Part shown: in pieces, positions 54,945 through 64,000 of the stretch
Position numbering within the stretch: the stretch's first letter is position 1
Layout: the number at the start of each line of letters is the position of its first letter
Assembly (NCBI GenBank): GCA_029224185.1
Contig: CM055205.1
Location: 1,617,761-1,681,760, forward strand
Direction: 5' to 3'
Length of the DNA: 64,000 bases
Source: Karalla daura
Lineage: Eukaryota; Chordata; Actinopteri; Chaetodontiformes; Leiognathidae
Notes under the pieces: model-generated
The model's database searches: none
What the model saw: the letters and a program-made list of their open reading frames with translations, nothing else
Told to the model about the DNA's origin: nothing
Translations under genes and position numbers: made by a program

Positions 54945-56880
54945 ATTTCTGAGCTTCTCCATTTCCTATTTTCCATGAAGCAGAGTAGGAATATAGCTCA
55001 CATCTATCGGAAACCTGCATCACATCACGAAATTATACCATTGTAGAGAGTTATACCTCCATTGTAGAGAGATTTGGGCGGTCAGATTGGGGATGGGGTA
55101 CAGCTACAATAGCTCCATGTTGCCAAATTGATGAAGGTATTGATTAAAGGAGCAGTTCAGCAACACAGACATTGTGAGAGCTGTCCTTGGAATTATTAAA
55201 CATGGAACTTTTACAGTACAGTAAGTACATGAGGATGAGTAAAGATGATCTAAGTGTTGAGGAACTGTAAAATCTCCATTCTCATCCGGGTGAAAAGAGT
55301 AACATGGAACTTTTTGTCAAGTCATGTGCATGACACAAAAAAACAATGAGAGGCCTAAACAACTTTGAGTTATGGGACTGACACGACAGAAGTTAACAGA
55401 TGACTCACCTTCTGCCATAACCCATAGCAAAGGTGAACATTCAGTCAAGGTCTTTGGTAGAAAAGCTCTCACCCATTGTAACTTCAGTGGTTTAGTGGTC
55501 ACTGCTCTGTTTGATACCGGAGATAACTGATCATGATCGACAGAGACAAATACCTACCTGATAAGTTCAGTCAGTGAAATTTTAGATGAGGAAGAGGAGC
55601 TCAAGATGTACCCAGCTTATGGTCACATTTTCCCATTTGATGACTCGCATTCACCTTCATTGTGGTGGAGATGAAAATCCTGATCTTTTTCATCACCATA
55701 CCCTCCAGTTAGCAGATCAGCTTTGGAGAGACCACTGTGGGGCTTTAATGTGCTGGTGGATTGATACAGGAGCAGCCTTAGCGACTTGATTCCAACACTT
55801 ATCGTCCTGTTCTGTAATGCTATATTGATACATGAAGAAGAAGCCGAGCTCCTTGTAAATTTCATCCAGACCAACAGACCCTCCATGCAGTGTGCATGCC
55901 TGCAGACACAAAGACAAGACACTACCATCCCAGCCGAGTGGTCTGGATCAAGTGCACTGACCCGCCCAACATGACGGCTTTTTCTGTTTTTCTGTTTGAG
56001 CTTAGTAAGAATGAACATTTGGAAGAATTAGATTAGCTCCGGCAGATCAGCCACAGCAGAAACCTGCTGCTCTATCACTTACAGCAGTCCAAGGTAAGTG
56101 AAGTCATGTCACGTTAGACATGTGTGCTTCTAATCAATGACCTGGGAGACAAGTTTGAGTTAAATCATAAAACAATTTGTAAGATGAATCGTAAATGTAT
56201 TTGTATGCGTTCATTATGCTTTGGGTGTAATGCGTTCATCGTTAATGGCAGGAGTATGAAACTAGTTTGCTAATTGGCTAAGTAATTTTAGCTAGCTAAC
56301 ATCCCAAGATCAATATTGAGGTTGTTTTAGCTGACTGGTGACCAATGAGCAACGGCGTCTTTTTGTGTCCAGGCTCTTTGCACCGTATAACAGTCAAGGC
56401 AGAAGGACTATGACAGGGCAACCAGCACAAGTCCAAGTTGGTCAAGCAAGCTACACACAAGCTGTCTGTTGTTTGGCTGACCAAGAACTTCGTACTTCAG
56501 GACTTGGAGAGCGAAAAGTGACATTTTGAGGTTTGTGGGAAACTACTAATTTACCAGAACCAAAGAAAGCTTGTACTGTCTGTGGCTTGTTGGAATTATT
56601 TGCAGTTCTACTCTGCACTTGAAACATGTTTAGCCGTACATCATCATTTCACCTCTGTTTATCAAGGTGGTGTCCCGCAAATGGTGTTGCTTTGTAGATA
56701 ATTGACAAACTTTCTGGGGTAGAACTGGTCTCATTAGGAGGGACTGCATCCACCCCACGTTGGAAGGAGCAGCCCAACTTTCTAGCAATCTGACCAAGCG
56801 CCCCCCCACCTGACTCAGAGTTGAGACCAGGAGGCAGAGAAGCAGTTTAGGATACTTCTCTGCTCTTACCCCCGCCCACA
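54945..56880. other. Intergenic, unassigned open frames
   Basis: Overlapping frames occur on both strands at about 55586-56018 (67 and 131 codons) with no motif I recognise. It may include the 5' region of the L2 element that follows. Confidence 0.3.
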
Positions 56881-58121
56881 AAACCCCATAGAGACTGTGT
56901 CTGTCCTCCGACTGTCAAAATTTAACAGCAGAGGAGCAACCTTTAACAACCTTATAAACATCAGGAGTTCCACAGTCATTCCTCAGGACAGGAGCCTTAA
57001 ATGTGGATTACTTAATATCCACTCCCTGTCTTCCAAAGCCGTTCTTGTGAATGAATTAATCTCTGACAACGACATTGATGTGTTGTGTCTTACAGAAACT
57101 TGGCTTTCTGAAGGTGACTATGTTGGCCGCTATGAGGCCTCTCCTCCCAGCCATATTAATTACGATGACCCATGATGTTCTGGCTGTGGACGTGGGGTGG
57201 CAGCCGTCTTTGACCATAGTCTATTAATTACCCAAAAACCTAATATTGTTTATAATTCATTTGAAAGCCTTGTCATCAGCTTGTAATCAGCTTGTCCTAC
57301 TTGTTGTAGTGTATCGGGCTCCAGGCTCTTATTCAGATTTTCTGTCTGAATTTCCTGAATTTCTTTCAAACTTAGTCCTCAAAACTGACAAAATCATTAT
57401 CGTTGGTGACTTCAATATTCATATAGATGCAGTCAGTGATAGCTGCAGTACAGCATTCACCTCTATAGTCGAGTCCATTGGCTTCTGTAAGCATGTGCAT
57501 GAACGCACGCACTGCTTCAATCACACTCTGGACCTCGTTCTAACTTATGGTGTTGAAATAAACCAGTAATATCTGACCACTCTTTAATCACTTTTGACTT
57601 CCTTCTAGCCGGTCATGTGTATAAGAAAAGCAGTATATTCACAAGACACTTAACTGACTGTGTCTCTTGCAAACTTTAAGAAAGCTATTCCCTTGTTTCT
57701 TGGTGTTACATCACCTCTCTGCTATGTAAGCCCGAGTCCCTCCTTCATCGATCATCTTGCTGATAGTTTTGTTAGCCCCCTTCACGCAACTCTCGACTCG
57801 GTTGCACCCCTAACAAAAAAGATTATATCTAGAACAAGATTGTCCCCCAGAAACCTGCTACCTAAAGCAGCTAGCACATAAAGTAGAGAGGAAATGCTTG
57901 ACCAAAAATGACAATATTTTTTGGACCTGGAAAGAATGAAACATACAGGCTGGCTCTGTGTAATGCCAGAGCCAGATACTACTCCTCTCTAATTGAGGAA
58001 AATAAGAATAACTACAGGTTTCTTTTCAGCACTGTAGCCAGGCTGACTCGGTGATAATTCCGACACATCTCAGCAGTAGTGACTATGAATTTCTTCAATA
58101 ACAAAATTAGGAAGATCAGAC

Positions 58122-58198
58122 ATCCAATGTTCAGTTTAGTCAAGCAACTGGACTTCTTCTGGGGTTGTCCAGTTGCTTGACTAAACTGAACATTGGAT
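58122..58198. repeat. Perfect 32-bp inverted repeat in L2
   Basis: Arms 58122-58153 and 58167-58198 are exact complements (atccaatgttcagtttagtc... and the reverse), with a 13-nt loop. Confidence 0.96.
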
Positions 58199-59157
58199 AC
58201 CATGACCTGGATGAATGAGAATCTCCACAGACGAAGATCAGACATGCAATTAAGAACCACATAGCATCTACTGCAATTAATCTACCCCCTATTGCTTTTA
58301 TTCAGGATACAGCTGGGGATACACACATGTCACTATCTTCATTTGACCCCATTGACCTGCATCAGCTGACTACTATCATCTCCTCTAAATCGTCAACCTA
58401 CCTCCTACACCCAATTCCCACTAAGCTGTAAAAGGAAGTGTTGCCTCTAATCGCCACTTCTGTACTTGACCTCATCAACCTGTCTCTAATCAAAGCCCTC
58501 CTTAAAAAACTGTCCCTTGATCCAGGAACTCTAGCGAACTACAGGCCGATCTTCAATCTTATCTTCATCTCAAAAATCCTTGAGCCAGCTCTATGAGCAC
58601 CTTAATAACAATAGCTTATTTGAATTCTTCCAGTCTGGATATAGAATGAATCATAGCACTGAGACTGCACTGGTTTAAGTCACTAATGACATCTTAATAG
58701 CGTCTGACCATGGTCTTGTTTCGGTGCTTATCTTGTTAGATCTTAGTGCTCCTTTTGATACAGTTGAACACCAGATATTACTAAGGAGACTGGAATTTCA
58801 CCTTGGAATCAGAGGTACTGCTTTAGACTGGTTCTGGTCCTATCTTTCAGACCGATATCAGTTTGTTTGTGTCAACGATAACCAATCTCCACGCATTAAA
58901 GTCAGCCACGGTGTTCCACAAGGATCTGTGCTCAACCCAATTCTTTTCCCGTTATAGAGTCATTCTATAGATTTCCACTGTTGCGCTAACGACACTCAAT
59001 TATATCTGTCTATCAAGCCGTGTGAGCACAATCGTCCACAGCAGCTTCAATCCTGCTCATAGGTCCAAAAAACCTCCATATCTGTCTATCTATATCTGAT
59101 GCCATAGCACCACAAAGTAATTTTGCCACTCCTTCTGCCACTGGCGTAAAGAACCTA

Positions 59158-60267
59158 CACTCACTGGCCACTTTATTAGGTACACCATGCTAGTAACGGG
59201 TTAATTCTTAACTGCCTCAATTCTTCGTGGCATAGATTCAACAAGGTGCTGGAAGCATTCCTCAGAGGCGCAGATTTGTCGGCTACACATCCATGATGCG
59301 AATCTCCCGTTCCACCACATCCCAAAGATGCTCTATTGGATTGAGATCTGGTGACTGTGGAGGCCATTTGAGTACAGTGAACTCATTGTCATGTTCAACC
59401 AGTCTGAGATGATTCCAGCTTTATGACATGGCGCATTATCCTGCTGAAAGTAGCCATCAGAAGTTGGGTACATTGTGGTCATAAAGGGATGGACATGGTC
59501 AGCAACAATACTCAGGTAGGCTGTGGCGTTGCAACGATGCTCAATTGGTACCAAGGGGCCCAAAGAGTGCCAAGAAAATATTCCCCACACCATTACACCA
59601 CCACCACCAGCCTGAACCATTGATACAAGGCAGGATGGATCCATGCCTTCATGTTGTTGACGCCAAATTCTGACCCTACCATCTGAATGTGGCAGCAGAA
59701 ATCGAGACTCATCAGACCAGGCAGCGTTTTTCCAATCTTCTATTGTCCAATTTCGATGAGCTTGTGCAAATTGTAGCCTCAGTTTCCTGTTCTTAGCTGA
59801 AAGGAGTGGCACCCGGCGTGGTCTTCTGCTGCTGTAGCCCATCTGCCTCAAAGTTCGACGTACTGTGCATTCAGAGATGCTCTTCTGCCTACCTTGGTTG
59901 TAACGGGTGGTTATTTGAGTCACTGTTGCCTTTCTATCAGCTCGAACCAGTCTGGCCATTCTCCTCTGACCTCTGGCATCAACAAGGCATTTCCGCCCAC
60001 AGAACTGCCGCTCACTGGATATTTTTTCTTTTTCGGACCATTCTCTGTAAACCCTAGAGATGGTTGTGCGTGAAAATCCCAGTAGATCAGCAGTTTCTGA
60101 ACTACTCAGACCAGCCCTTCTGGCAACAACCATGCCACGTTGTTCAAATCACCTTTCTTCCCCATACTGATGCTCGGTTTGAACTGCAGGAGATTGTCTT
60201 GACCATGTCTAAATTAAGTGTTAACGAGCAGTTGGACAGGTGTACCTAATAAAGTGGCCAGTGAGTG
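59158..60267 (-). mobile_element. Tc1/mariner element, both ends present
   Basis: 1,110 bp with perfect 29-bp inverted ends (59158-59186, cactcactggccactttatt..., and 60239-60267). The left flank is TA (59156-59157). The right flank is TC (60268-60269) where the uninterrupted L2 at 41530-41560 has TA, so one base of the target duplication changed. Same family as 18664-19711. Confidence 0.93.
59330..60133 (-). pseudogene. Tc1/mariner transposase, frameshifted
   Basis: Minus-strand transposase. The helix-turn-helix (SETADLLGFSRTTIS) and first two catalytic blocks (AWSDESRF, YFQQDNAPCH) are intact. Compared with the 18582-19631 copy, four bases are missing near 59400, after IISDW, which shifts frame before the SPDLNPIE glutamate block. 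A codon is also missing early (VVARRA against VVGARRA). It cannot encode a complete catalytic domain. Confidence 0.88.
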
Positions 60268-61264
60268 TCGGTGTTAGCTTTGCTCAAGACCTGTCCTTTA
60301 GCTCCCATGTAAAATATAAACAGCTCGTGTCCTGACAAGAACTAGAAAGAGAGATCACATCTCTCCTGTTCTGGCCTCCTTGCACTGGTTCCCTGTACCA
60401 TTCAGGTTTCTGTTCAAAATCCTTCTCCTTGTCTATAAAGCTCTTCATGGTCTGGCACCCTCTTATATTTCAGACCTGATAAAACCCTATTGCCCCACTA
60501 GGACACTCCATTCCCTGAATGCAGGTCTACTTGTGGTTTCAAGAATCTCTAAGTCTAGATTTGGAGCCAGAGCCTTTAGCTACCAAGGCCCTCTGTTATG
60601 GAACCATCTACCAGTCTCAGTCTGGTAGAGAGGCACCCTCTCTACCTTCAAGAGTAGGTTAAAAAGCCTTCTTTTTGACATAGCCTACAGATAGACCTTA
60701 AATCCTAGATAAGCTGCGATAGGTTGAGTCTGCCAGGGGTCCCTGGCACATTAAGCTCTATCTCCTCTGTTCTCTCTGTGGGTGTGGATTGGCTTCACGT
60801 TCCCTCTAGTTTCTCACTCTCCTCTTGGTCTCTCCCCGTCTGTTCTGCATCTCCTCCTCCTCCTCCTCCTCCACTTCTTCCGCTCCTTTCCTATTCTGTG
60901 CCTTTCTTCCCTCCCAGATTCCATAGATGCTGAGCTGGATCCAGGACTCCGTCTCTCAACCTGGCTCTTACCGCTGCGGCTCTTCCAGTTTCTACTATGG
61001 ATTGATTCAACTTCTGATATATCTATATTGTAAACTGTTCGCCATCAGTACATTGATCTCTCTGTACTGTCTTGCTTGTGCCCACCTGTTCGTCCTGGGT
61101 GAGGACCCCCTCCTCTTTCTCTCACCCTGAGATTTCACCCCTTTTTTTCCCTGTCAGGGTTTTTTCCCCTCAGCCTTTGTGAGGGTCTAAGGACAAAGTG
61201 CCTTGAGATAACGGCTGTTATGAAATGTCACTCCAAACAAATAAAGCCGAGTTGAGTTGAATTG

Positions 61265-61755
61265 CATTTCTTCATATAGTCATATATAGTTATATTGCAC
61301 AAGCTCATATTTGACACATAATGGATTTTATAATGTGAATAATAATTAACACAAGCTTATTTGCTTGGTTTTAGGTGTTATGTTTTTTGTTTATTTTTAC
61401 CCAGGGAGTAACATGGTTGCACAGTGAGCTGCAATGGCTATGTACTTCCTGAAGAAATGCAAATGTGTGTTCATTTGAATGTCTGTCTTAGTGTCTTAAG
61501 TGAGTATGACAGTAATTTTAATTTTCTACTTCAAAGACACCCATGCAGAAAACAAGAGGGAGGCCGAAGTGAAGAAAATGTTGAAGAGACAGCCCCAGTC
61601 AGTGACAGTGTGCCAGTAAGACATCAGTTCAGAGTGCGGTAGTACCAGCATTGACAACGAGGAGTTGGATCAGAAACAGATAGTGGTTTATGCCAGTGCA
61701 ATGGGTTTGCTATAAAATAATGCGCAACTGAAACTCAGTCATGAGAAAAATAACA
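61265..61755. other. Intergenic, nothing recognised
   Basis: AT-rich sequence between the L2 tail and the Gypsy element. The 72-codon frame at 61424-61642 has no known motif. Confidence 0.4.
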
Positions 61756-61757
61756 CC

Positions 61758-61977
61758 TGTAGGATATAATTAGATAAGATAATACAGTTACACACAATCA
61801 GTAACATGTAACTTGTTTTGTAAAGGAACGGTGATTGTGCATGTTGCAACATGAACCCTTTTGGGGGGGTGAACACTCCAGATTACGAGTTCCTGAGTTA
61901 ACAATTGAATAAGCCTTGTCTCCGTGTACTTCTTTTAATTGTTAGAAGCAGATATAGTTATAGTAGATAATGTAACA
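61758..61977 (+). repeat. Candidate 5' LTR of Ty3/Gypsy element
   Basis: It starts tgtaggatat and ends gtaaca, immediately followed by tggtatcagaa at 61978, the position and look of a tRNA primer-binding site. The matching 3' LTR lies beyond the window, so the limits are inferred. Confidence 0.4.
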
Positions 61978-62040
61978 TGGTATCAGAATAGTGTGGACGT
62001 ACATTTAATGACACAGTGAAGAAAAAAACGGAGGAAAAGA

Positions 62041-62451
62041 AGGAAGGACAACGAAAGGAAGGTGGGTGTGGAAGAAAAGCCGGTGCAGCAACAAGTGGCA
62101 CAGCTACCTCGGCCACAGACACCTCAGTATTTCCCACCTCCTAAGTTTGACTTATCGAACACCAATGACTGGCCGAGATGGATTAAGGGGTTTGAGCGTT
62201 ACAGGTCACAGGAGTTTCAAGTCAATGCTTTTCTGTACGTAGCTGGGGATGAGGCTGTAGATATTTTCAATGTACTGCCATTGACTGAGGATGAAAAGAA
62301 ATCCACAGCAGTCACGGAGGAGTTTGGAAAACATTGTATCAGCAAGAGAAATGTGATCTATGAAAGAGCCGGCTTCAACCGTCGGAACCAGCAACCTGCT
62401 GAGAGTGTCAAGTCATTCATTACTGCAGTGAACATGTTAGCTGAACAGTAG
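62041..62451 (+). pseudogene. Gypsy gag, N-terminal part, broken
   Basis: It contains PPPKFDLSNTNDWPRWIKGF and a capsid-like helical stretch to a TAG at 62449-62451. The first in-frame ATG (62008-62010) is followed by TGA three codons later. Further gag text lies in another frame after the stop. Confidence 0.7.
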
Positions 62452-62453
62452 AG

Positions 62454-62996
62454 TTGATATGGGACAGAATAGTTGTCAGGATTCAGGATGCAAGGCTGTC
62501 CGAAAGTTTACAGTTAGATGCAGAACCGCCACTAGAAAAAGCCATTAATCAAGGCAGACAAAGTCCAACAGTGAAGAAACAACAGCCGGTGCTGAGGGGA
62601 GCCAAACTGATGGCAGGACAGGTCGAAGCGATAACCAAGAAACATCAACAAAGAGGATGTAAAGCTGTGCAGGAGAAGACAGACAGTCAGTCAACAGGGC
62701 GTGGCAAATGTGGTATCATCAATAAACACCTCTGGAAAGACTGCCCAGACCGTGACGCAGAATGCCCAAAGTGCCACAAAAAGGGACATTATGCAAAAAA
62801 CTGCTACTCCACTAAAAGTGTGCACGATATTACGCAAGGATACATAAGATGTGAAGAGGAGAACTTCACGTTTTTAGAAGTGAGGTCAAAAGGAAAGGAT
62901 GAATGGATGGTGTTGCATTTGAATGGGGATGAGGTAATCGAGGAAATTGGATATGGGGTCTGGAGTTGTGATACCAAGCAGCACTTATGTGAGTAA
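62454..62996 (+). pseudogene. Gypsy gag C-terminus with zinc knuckle
   Basis: It reads WDRIVVRIQDARLSESLQL, then a basic linker and a CCHC knuckle CPKCHKKGHYAKNC (CX2CX4HX4C). An upstream partner knuckle has lost a cysteine (KCGIINKHLWKDC). Frame differs from the preceding gag part. Confidence 0.75.
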
Positions 62997-63200
62997 AATA
63001 TATGAGGCACTGAAACAGCCAAGGAAAGTTCTGTATGGACCAGGGCACAACAAACTAGAAGTTGAGGGGTGCTTTGTCGGGAACCTGAGATTGAAAGGAA
63101 GGACAACTAAGCAAGATGTCTATGTTGTTAATGAACTGGGCAAGCCTCTGTTAGGCCTCCCAGCTATCATGGCCCTCAATCTGGTGAATCACGTCCATAC
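62947..63200 (+). pseudogene. Gypsy aspartic protease region, degraded
   Basis: It has VVIPSSTYVSKIYEAL, KLEVEGCFVGNLRL and GKPLLGLPAIMALNL, the flap and end of a retropepsin. The usual D-T/S-G active-site triad is not intact (DMGSG is seen). Confidence 0.65.
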
Positions 63201-63249
63201 AGTAGAAGCACAGCAGACTCACCGACAGATGAGACCCCTCATCCGTTTG

Positions 63250-63600
63250 GCCTGGGGGCGTCCTCACACAACAGCAGCCAGATGGAGCATGGAATCCCGT
63301 TGTGTTCATCTCACAAGGAATGTCAGACACCAAAAGACACGATACTCAGATTGAGATAGGAAGATCTGGCAGCTATGTAGGCATATGAGCGTCTGTCCTC
63401 CTACCTGCTGGGATTGAAATTCAGATTGGTGACAGATCACAAGCTTCTAGTGTCATTGCTCAGTACCGAGGCTTTTGAGGAACCGCTGAGATTCCGGTTG
63501 AGGTTGCTTAGAAACTCTTTTGATATTGTGCATGTGCCAGGAAAGTGCCTGATAACAACAGACACTTTATCCAATCCCAATCCAACACACGTTCACACCG
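63250..63600 (+). pseudogene. Gypsy RNase H region, frameshifted
   Basis: Blocks YERLSSYLLGLKFRLVTDHK and DIVHVPGKCLITTDTLS belong to the RNase H domain. It follows the protease by about 50 bp, so the reverse transcriptase (normally several hundred codons) is deleted. Confidence 0.7.
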
Positions 63601-63714
63601 GAGGAAAAGGAGAACGAAGTCGAGGTCAAAGTTTTCCTTTCACTCAGAGCTTGATTGAAAGAAGTTGCAGAAAAACAGAAAGCTGACCCAGTCTGTGTAT
63701 AGCTGATCACATAC

Positions 63715-64000
63715 TGTGAGACGGAGTGGCCAGAGAGACACCACCTGCCCCTTGAGCTGTCTCCCTTCTAACCAGAAAAAGACAATCTCTTCTTGAATGG
63801 ACAGCTGCTCCTCCAAGGTCAAAGGATTGTCATTCCAGGTGAGCTGAGACGGGAGATCCGTCAGTGTCTGCACAGTGGGCACCAAAAGGTTGTGAAATGC
63901 AGAGAAAGGGCCCGCCAGTCAGTCTGGTGGCCAGGACTGTCGGTCCACATCAGACAGATGGTGGAGAACTGCAGCATTTGCTCACAGCATAGGGCAGAAC
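63715..64000 (+). pseudogene. Gypsy integrase zinc-binding region
   Basis: Frames read LNGQLLLQGQRIVIPGELRR, then HSGHQK...WWPGLSVHIRQM and NCSICSQH, the HHCC zinc-binding module. The catalytic core lies beyond the window. Confidence 0.7.

Larger units (their letters stand above)
56890..61262 (+). mobile_element. L2-type LINE, long but degenerate, split by Tc1
   Basis: Endonuclease: CGLLNIHSLSSKAVLVNELI and DIDVLCLTETWLSEGDY (about 57000-57130), VYRAPGSYSDFL, IIVGDFNIHIDA (about 57395-57430). Reverse transcriptase: SSKSSTYLLHPIPTKL (about 58380), LLDLSAPFDTVEHQILLRRL and KVSHGVPQGSVLNPILF (about 58730-58950). The C-terminal block resumes after the Tc1 insertion: SPVLASLH/MHWFPVPFRFLFK, RAFSYQGPLLWNHLPVS (about 60380-60628). 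3' UTR and tail end at about 61262. Several stops and frameshifts; part of the reverse transcriptase near 59050 is deleted. Confidence 0.85.
61978..64000 (+). mobile_element. Ty3/Gypsy LTR retrotransposon, partial and degenerate
   Basis: Gag, protease, RNase H and the integrase zinc-binding region follow in order on the plus strand. The reverse transcriptase core is missing. Reading frames are broken several times, and the right end runs off the window. Confidence 0.85.

Overview
The window is vertebrate nuclear DNA, most probably from a teleost fish. The basis is GT-AG-split coding exons of two vertebrate genes, a very high load of transposons of types common in fish (L2-type LINEs, a Rex3/RTE-like LINE, Tc1/mariner, hAT, PIF/Harbinger, Ty3/Gypsy) and long simple-sequence tracts. 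No bacterial or phage gene, CRISPR array, rRNA or tRNA was seen. Species is not determinable from the window.

Region 1 (1 to about 33,850): a plus-strand orthologue of EPB41 (protein 4.1R), entered part-way through its FERM domain and followed to its stop codon. Sixteen exons (614 to 31,382) were placed by splice sites, reading phase and recalled similarity to 4.1R. Together they give an open 1,845-nt partial CDS of 614 codons plus stop. Order: rest of FERM, FERM-adjacent region, a variable linker with small cassette exons, the spectrin-actin-binding (SAB) cassette, and the C-terminal domain. Introns hold most of the transposons: a MITE (13.1-13.5 kb), an arrangement of inverted minisatellite arms around a Tc1/mariner transposase (17.4-20.2 kb), a Rex3-like LINE (20.6-22.6 kb) and a Harbinger-type element (26.6-27.8 kb).

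Region 2 (about 33.9 to 51.4 kb): intergenic. It carries microsatellites and L2 LINE fragments on both strands, some with other transposons inserted in them (a hAT MITE with an 8-bp target-site duplication, an unnamed repeat, a BED-finger hAT fragment).

Region 3 (51.45 to 52.73 kb): a minus-strand single coding exon for a TMEM200 protein, best matched to TMEM200B. EPB41 and TMEM200B are convergent neighbours on human chromosome 1, so the gene pair and orientation support both calls.

Region 4 (52.8 to 64.0 kb): downstream sequence dominated by an L2-type LINE (56.9-61.26 kb) with a 1,110-bp Tc1/mariner element inserted in it, then a degraded Ty3/Gypsy retrotransposon running off the right edge.

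No new multi-gene system was found. The most unusual structures are the composite element in the intron at 17.4-20.2 kb, which holds a full-length DD36E transposase frame on an end-truncated element, and several perfect hairpins and nested insertions inside L2 copies. All family assignments come from reading motifs; no database search was run.
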